DNA of 64,000 bases, taken from positions 372,001-436,000 of the forward strand of contig NZ_ASWD01000002.1 in NCBI RefSeq assembly GCF_000407485.1, given 5' to 3'. Source of the DNA: Enterococcus pallens ATCC BAA-351. GTDB lineage: Bacteria > Bacillota > Bacilli > Lactobacillales > Enterococcaceae. Both the position numbers and the translations under genes were made by a program. Shown here in pieces: positions 60,823 to 64,000 of this stretch. Under the pieces are notes generated by a model, which was not told the origin of the DNA, ran no database searches, and saw only the letters and a program-made list of their open reading frames with translations. Every line of letters begins with the position of its first letter. Positions within the stretch are counted from its first letter, which is position 1.

Positions 60823-60836
60823 TGAGAACGTTTCCA
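60823..60836. promoter_or_regulatory. cre-like site upstream of the alpha-glucoside operon
   Basis: TGAGAACGTTTCCA matches 13 of 14 cre positions and lies in the divergent promoter region. It fits carbon catabolite repression of the transporter and glucosidase genes. Confidence 0.65.
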
Positions 60837-60893
60837 TGTATTATTCCGACTAATTGAATCCGATTACAAGCAAAAAAATGAAATCTATTGCAC

Positions 60894-60927
60894 AATTCCG
60901 ACTTGTTTATAAAAACAGGTCGGAATT
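60894..60927. promoter_or_regulatory. Inverted repeat between the divergent operons
   Basis: AATTCCGACTTGT and ACAGGTCGGAATT pair at 12 of 13 positions around an A/T-rich centre, and ATTCCGAC occurs again near 60843. No T-run follows, so it is a better operator candidate for the response regulator encoded at 62648 than a terminator. A TATAAT hexamer at 60955 has no clear -35 partner. Confidence 0.5.
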
Positions 60928-60978
60928 ATGCAAAGTCCCTTGATTCAATTTGTGTATAATGGAAGAGAGGTGGGGAAA

Positions 60979-62637
60979 ATGGAAAAAATCAAATTAACCA
61001 AGTCTGGACATTCAATTGATTTTTTTGCGAAGATTTTGGTATTGTTACTGATACTTATTATGGGAATCAACCTTTTTCTAAGCTACTTAAGTTTGACCAC
61101 CATCAAGAAACAAAATCTAAATCACATTTCTAACACAATCAATATTTTTGCTGGCTCGCTAAGTAAAGAATTGGTTGCTGTGGATCGTTTTATGTATTGG
61201 TCTGTGCTTCATGATGAAACAATTGATGCTTTGAACAATAGCGAAAATACCCAAAATTATAAAGAGGCTTTAGATAAAACCCGAATTCGTTTCAATGATT
61301 TTAAGTACTACAATCGAGTGGATTACACATTCTTAATTCAAAATAAGGAAAAAGGCATTTTTACTAATGCTTCTCAGACTTATATTCCCTATTCTGACTA
61401 TCTTTTTCTAAAAAAATTTTTTAATGAAGAAAAACAGCAAGAAACTACTGCAGCAGATGCTTGGCTGCCAATACAAATTGGAAAAAACGACTACATGTAC
61501 AAAACCGTTATCTATGAAAACAAAGCGCTACATGCTGTGGTTTCTTCTGAGGATCTTTTGAAACCGCTGAGGCAAATTGACATTGGCAAGAAAGGCACGT
61601 TATCCTTGATAGAAAATAAAGAAACTTCTGCAAAATTAAATGCTCCTTTTTCGAATCAACATCTTTTAGTCGCCAAAAAGAATCAGACGAATCTACCTTT
61701 TAACCTCTATATAACTGTCGATTATCAAGGTGCCTTCCGGAACATGGTGGCACTACAGCTAGTTATGCTGCTGATCCCTTTGTTCATTTGTATATGTTCA
61801 CTGGTTTTGCTGATTTATATCCAAAAAAAAGTTATACGGCCTGTGAAGCGTTTGACAGTTCGACTCAGTCAAGCATCCGAGGGACAGCCTGTTTTGTTTA
61901 ATGAGGAGGGTGTGATTGAAATCGATCATGCCAATGATCAAATCAGTCATATGGTAAAAGAAATGCAAACACTGCGAATCAATGTTTACGAAGCCGAGCT
62001 AAAACAAAAGAGAATCGAAATGAATCATTTACGTAACCAAATTCGGCCCCATTTCTATCTCAATATTTTGACTATGATTCATAGTATGATGCAAACTCAG
62101 CATTATCATGAGATTGAACAACTGACTCTTTCTACTTCTAACTATTTCCGTTACCTTTTTCAAACTAATCAGGACTTTATTTCATTAAAGGGAGAGCTGA
62201 ATCATATTCATGACTATCTTGACATTCAGAAGCTACGCTACGGTGACAGCTTTCAATTCAATCTTAAGGTGAATCCTCAGTTGGAAAATGTTTTAATTCC
62301 ACCGCTGATTTTACAGACCTTTATTGAGAATATTTTTAAGCATTGCTTTTCTGTCGATACGAATCTAGTCATATCTATGGAAATAGATTATGCACCTGAT
62401 TCCCTCGAATTTTATCGTATTATCATCGAGGATAATGGTCCTGGGTTCCTAGAAGAAGAATTAAGCAAGCTTCGTGCTCGGGTATCTTTAGTTACCGAAG
62501 AAGGGAAACATGTAGGATTGACCAATACTTTCGAGCGCTTAGATTTATTGTATTCTGAAAACTATCAACTACTATTAAGCAATAGGCTCGATCAAGGAGC
62601 AAGTATTCACTTAATTTTGCCTATTGAGCTAGCTTAA
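60979..62637 (+). CDS. Sensor histidine kinase, YesM type
   Basis: Start at ATG 60979 behind GAGGTGGGG; an in-frame ATG 51 bp upstream has no ribosome site. Product of 552 aa. TM helix about 15-38, extracellular sensor to about 275, TM helix about 277-300, HAMP, His_kinase with acceptor His in NQIRPHFYLNILTM, N-box LQTFIENIFKHCF, DNGPGF and GLTNTFERLDLLY. Likely senses the same alpha-glucosides that the divergent operon imports. Confidence 0.91.
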   Translation: MEKIKLTKSGHSIDFFAKILVLLLILIMGINLFLSYLSLTTIKKQNLNHISNTINIFAGSLSKELVAVDRFMYWSVLHDETIDALNNSENTQNYKEALDKTRIRFNDFKYYNRVDYTFLIQNKEKGIFTNASQTYIPYSDYLFLKKFFNEEKQQETTAADAWLPIQIGKNDYMYKTVIYENKALHAVVSSEDLLKPLRQIDIGKKGTLSLIENKETSAKLNAPFSNQHLLVAKKNQTNLPFNLYITVDYQGAFRNMVALQLVMLLIPLFICICSLVLLIYIQKKVIRPVKRLTVRLSQASEGQPVLFNEEGVIEIDHANDQISHMVKEMQTLRINVYEAELKQKRIEMNHLRNQIRPHFYLNILTMIHSMMQTQHYHEIEQLTLSTSNYFRYLFQTNQDFISLKGELNHIHDYLDIQKLRYGDSFQFNLKVNPQLENVLIPPLILQTFIENIFKHCFSVDTNLVISMEIDYAPDSLEFYRIIIEDNGPGFLEEELSKLRARVSLVTEEGKHVGLTNTFERLDLLYSENYQLLLSNRLDQGASIHLILPIELA

Positions 62638-62647
62638 AGGAGGCCCT

Positions 62648-64000
62648 ATGAACACTTTAATTGTAGATGACGATCGTTACATTATTCAGGCTCTTCAAGA
62701 AAAAATTGATTGGGAGGACTTAGGAATAGAAACCGTCTTCTCCGCCTACAATATGCGCCAAGCACAAGGAATCATTAAAGAACATCACATTGACCTGCTG
62801 ATTAGTGATATTGAGATGCCTCAAGGAAGCGGTCTGCAATTATTAGCTTGGATTAGGCAAGAAAACTATCATCTCCAAGCAATCTTTCTTACAAACTATG
62901 CCGATTTCAATTACGCTCAAAAAGCTATCGAATTGCAAAGCTTTGAATATTTTTTAAAACCAATTGAATTTGATAAGTTGGAATTAATCATTAGAAAGGT
63001 GCTAAAACGCATCAAACAAGAAGCTTTCCAGCAAAAGAGCCATAGTTTAATTGAGGATTCCTTCTGGTTTGATTATTTACGTAAATCCACTCTCCAAAGA
63101 GAAGCTGAGTTTTTGTTTGAGGCGGCTAGCAAAAAAGTCTCAGTATCAAAAGACGAAAAGCTTCTACCAGCGGTGATAACTCTGGATCTCTTGGAACAAG
63201 ATACCGCTATCGAAAATCACTCTTGGAGCAAACTACTGCGAGAAACTCTTGTTACTGCTACAGCTGAATTGACATCCTTGTCTTTGGTCACTTCTTTTAA
63301 AATAGACAATTACTCGGATAAATATTTTTGTTTACTAAAAACTTCACCAGCTGAGTTTTCGAAACTGCAGGTATCTGTCCTACATGATCTCGTGACGGAT
63401 AAGCTGAACAAAACGAATCAATTTGTCGTAGGTGAGCTTTCTTCAATGGAGAATATCTTGGTAAATACCCATCAGATATATCATTTTATCCAAGATTTTT
63501 GTGGGCATAATGATCAGCTCTATTTCATTAGTAAGAATAGCTATCCTTTACCAGATCATGAAGTTCTTAAACTGAATTTTTCTAACTTTTTGACTTCCAG
63601 TTCTGAATCACTTGAGGAACTAATTCAAAAAGAAATAGGTCGCTACGAAAAAAAAGACGTCATTGCTATGACTATCCTAAAAAGCTTGCGCCCAGATTTG
63701 ATTCAAAAAATAGGCATTTATTTAGATCAAAAAGAAATTTTAGCACATAAGCTATTTCAAAATCCGAAGCATGATTTTTTGATTCAACGAAGCTATAACT
63801 CCATTGAGGCATTTGTTCGTTACGTTTCTTATTACATTCAAACTGCTAAAGATCAAGTGGACTTTCTTGAATCAAAGCAATCCATCGCTCAGTTATTACT
63901 TGATTATATTGATCGCCACTACACGGAAGAAATTAATCGAAAAACATTAGCAGAACACTTTTTCTTAAGTCCGGATTATTTGGCACGATTATTTAAAAAA
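62648..64000 (+). CDS. Response regulator, YesN/AraC type, cut by the right edge
   Basis: ATG follows AAAGGAGG by six bases, ten bases after the kinase stop. The frame stays open for 451 codons. Receiver begins NTLIVDDDRYIIQALQEKID, with acceptor Asp in LLISDIEMPQGSGL and Lys in FLKPIEF. The last visible residues (EEINRKTLAEHFFLSPDYLA) are the first helix-turn-helix of an AraC domain, so only the C-terminus is missing. Partner of the upstream kinase and probable activator of the divergent operon. Confidence 0.9.
   Translation, partial: MNTLIVDDDRYIIQALQEKIDWEDLGIETVFSAYNMRQAQGIIKEHHIDLLISDIEMPQGSGLQLLAWIRQENYHLQAIFLTNYADFNYAQKAIELQSFEYFLKPIEFDKLELIIRKVLKRIKQEAFQQKSHSLIEDSFWFDYLRKSTLQREAEFLFEAASKKVSVSKDEKLLPAVITLDLLEQDTAIENHSWSKLLRETLVTATAELTSLSLVTSFKIDNYSDKYFCLLKTSPAEFSKLQVSVLHDLVTDKLNKTNQFVVGELSSMENILVNTHQIYHFIQDFCGHNDQLYFISKNSYPLPDHEVLKLNFSNFLTSSSESLEELIQKEIGRYEKKDVIAMTILKSLRPDLIQKIGIYLDQKEILAHKLFQNPKHDFLIQRSYNSIEAFVRYVSYYIQTAKDQVDFLESKQSIAQLLLDYIDRHYTEEINRKTLAEHFFLSPDYLARLFKK

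Noticed and set aside
1-64000. CRISPR arrays, rRNA, tRNA, transposon ends
   Set aside because: I saw no regularly spaced repeats of CRISPR type, no recognisable tRNA or rRNA sequence and no transposase gene in any frame.

Overview
The window looks like low-GC Firmicutes DNA, most likely from Enterococcus or a close relative. The reasons are the A+T-rich sequence, strong AGGAGG ribosome sites, LPXTG and SipW-type exported proteins, a ComK-family gene, an Fst-like small toxin and CcpA-type (cre) operators. Genus is an inference; there is no rRNA or tRNA in the window.

Positions 1-39,000 hold three paralogous copies of one phase-variable surface-structure locus. Module 1 is cut by the left edge (1-3,840). 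Module 2 spans about 7,564-23,260 and module 3 about 23,371-38,890; they are tandem copies offset by roughly 15.8 kb. Each complete module is one leftward operon. In transcription order it encodes: a cytoplasmic coiled-coil protein with an acidic Tyr/Asp-rich head; a 375-384 aa unknown protein; a LepB-type signal peptidase; a small two-TM protein; an exported glucosaminidase; an ER-type (SipW) signal peptidase; a major SipW-dependent subunit; an LPQTG-anchored protein; two more SipW-dependent proteins; a >1,000 aa exported protein whose head differs between modules (module 3 carries a C-type-lectin-like domain); a 59 aa membrane protein; a membrane-tethered, catalytically dead serine-recombinase-like protein; and a winged-helix regulator. 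I infer a SipW-dependent, wall-anchored fibre with an exchangeable adhesive head, comparable to TasA/BsaA-type matrix fibres. No sortase lies in the window.

The main discovery candidate is the control region at the head of each operon. A tyrosine recombinase gene sits inside a segment of about 1.6 kb bounded by inverted copies of a 27-bp site (11-bp arms around a 5-bp spacer). The spacer is exactly reverse-complemented between the two ends in all three modules and differs in each module (AAGTC, TTATA, TTGGA). Inside each segment, next to the right site, is a TTGCGT-N17-TATAAT promoter pointing away from the operon, towards a terminator just outside. The sequence therefore shows three promoter-inversion switches, all in the OFF orientation. 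Inversion would point the promoter into the operon. The private spacers should prevent recombination between modules.

Positions 3,841-7,560 separate modules 1 and 2. They carry a ComK-family gene, DUF1659 and DUF2922 genes, an unknown 130 aa protein, a second extended DUF2922 protein and an Fst-like 32 aa peptide. Position 39,083 begins ordinary chromosome with an NlpC/P60 wall hydrolase. Positions 40,504-49,580 encode a YtfQRT-YjfF-type sugar ABC transporter diverging from a sensing set (binding lipoprotein, histidine kinase, AraC-type response regulator). Positions 49,867-64,000 hold an alpha-glucoside locus: an MsmK-type ATPase, two GH13 glucosidases (one split by a single amber codon), a GH31 enzyme, a DUF624 protein, a binding protein with two permeases, and a divergent YesM/YesN two-component pair whose regulator runs off the right edge.
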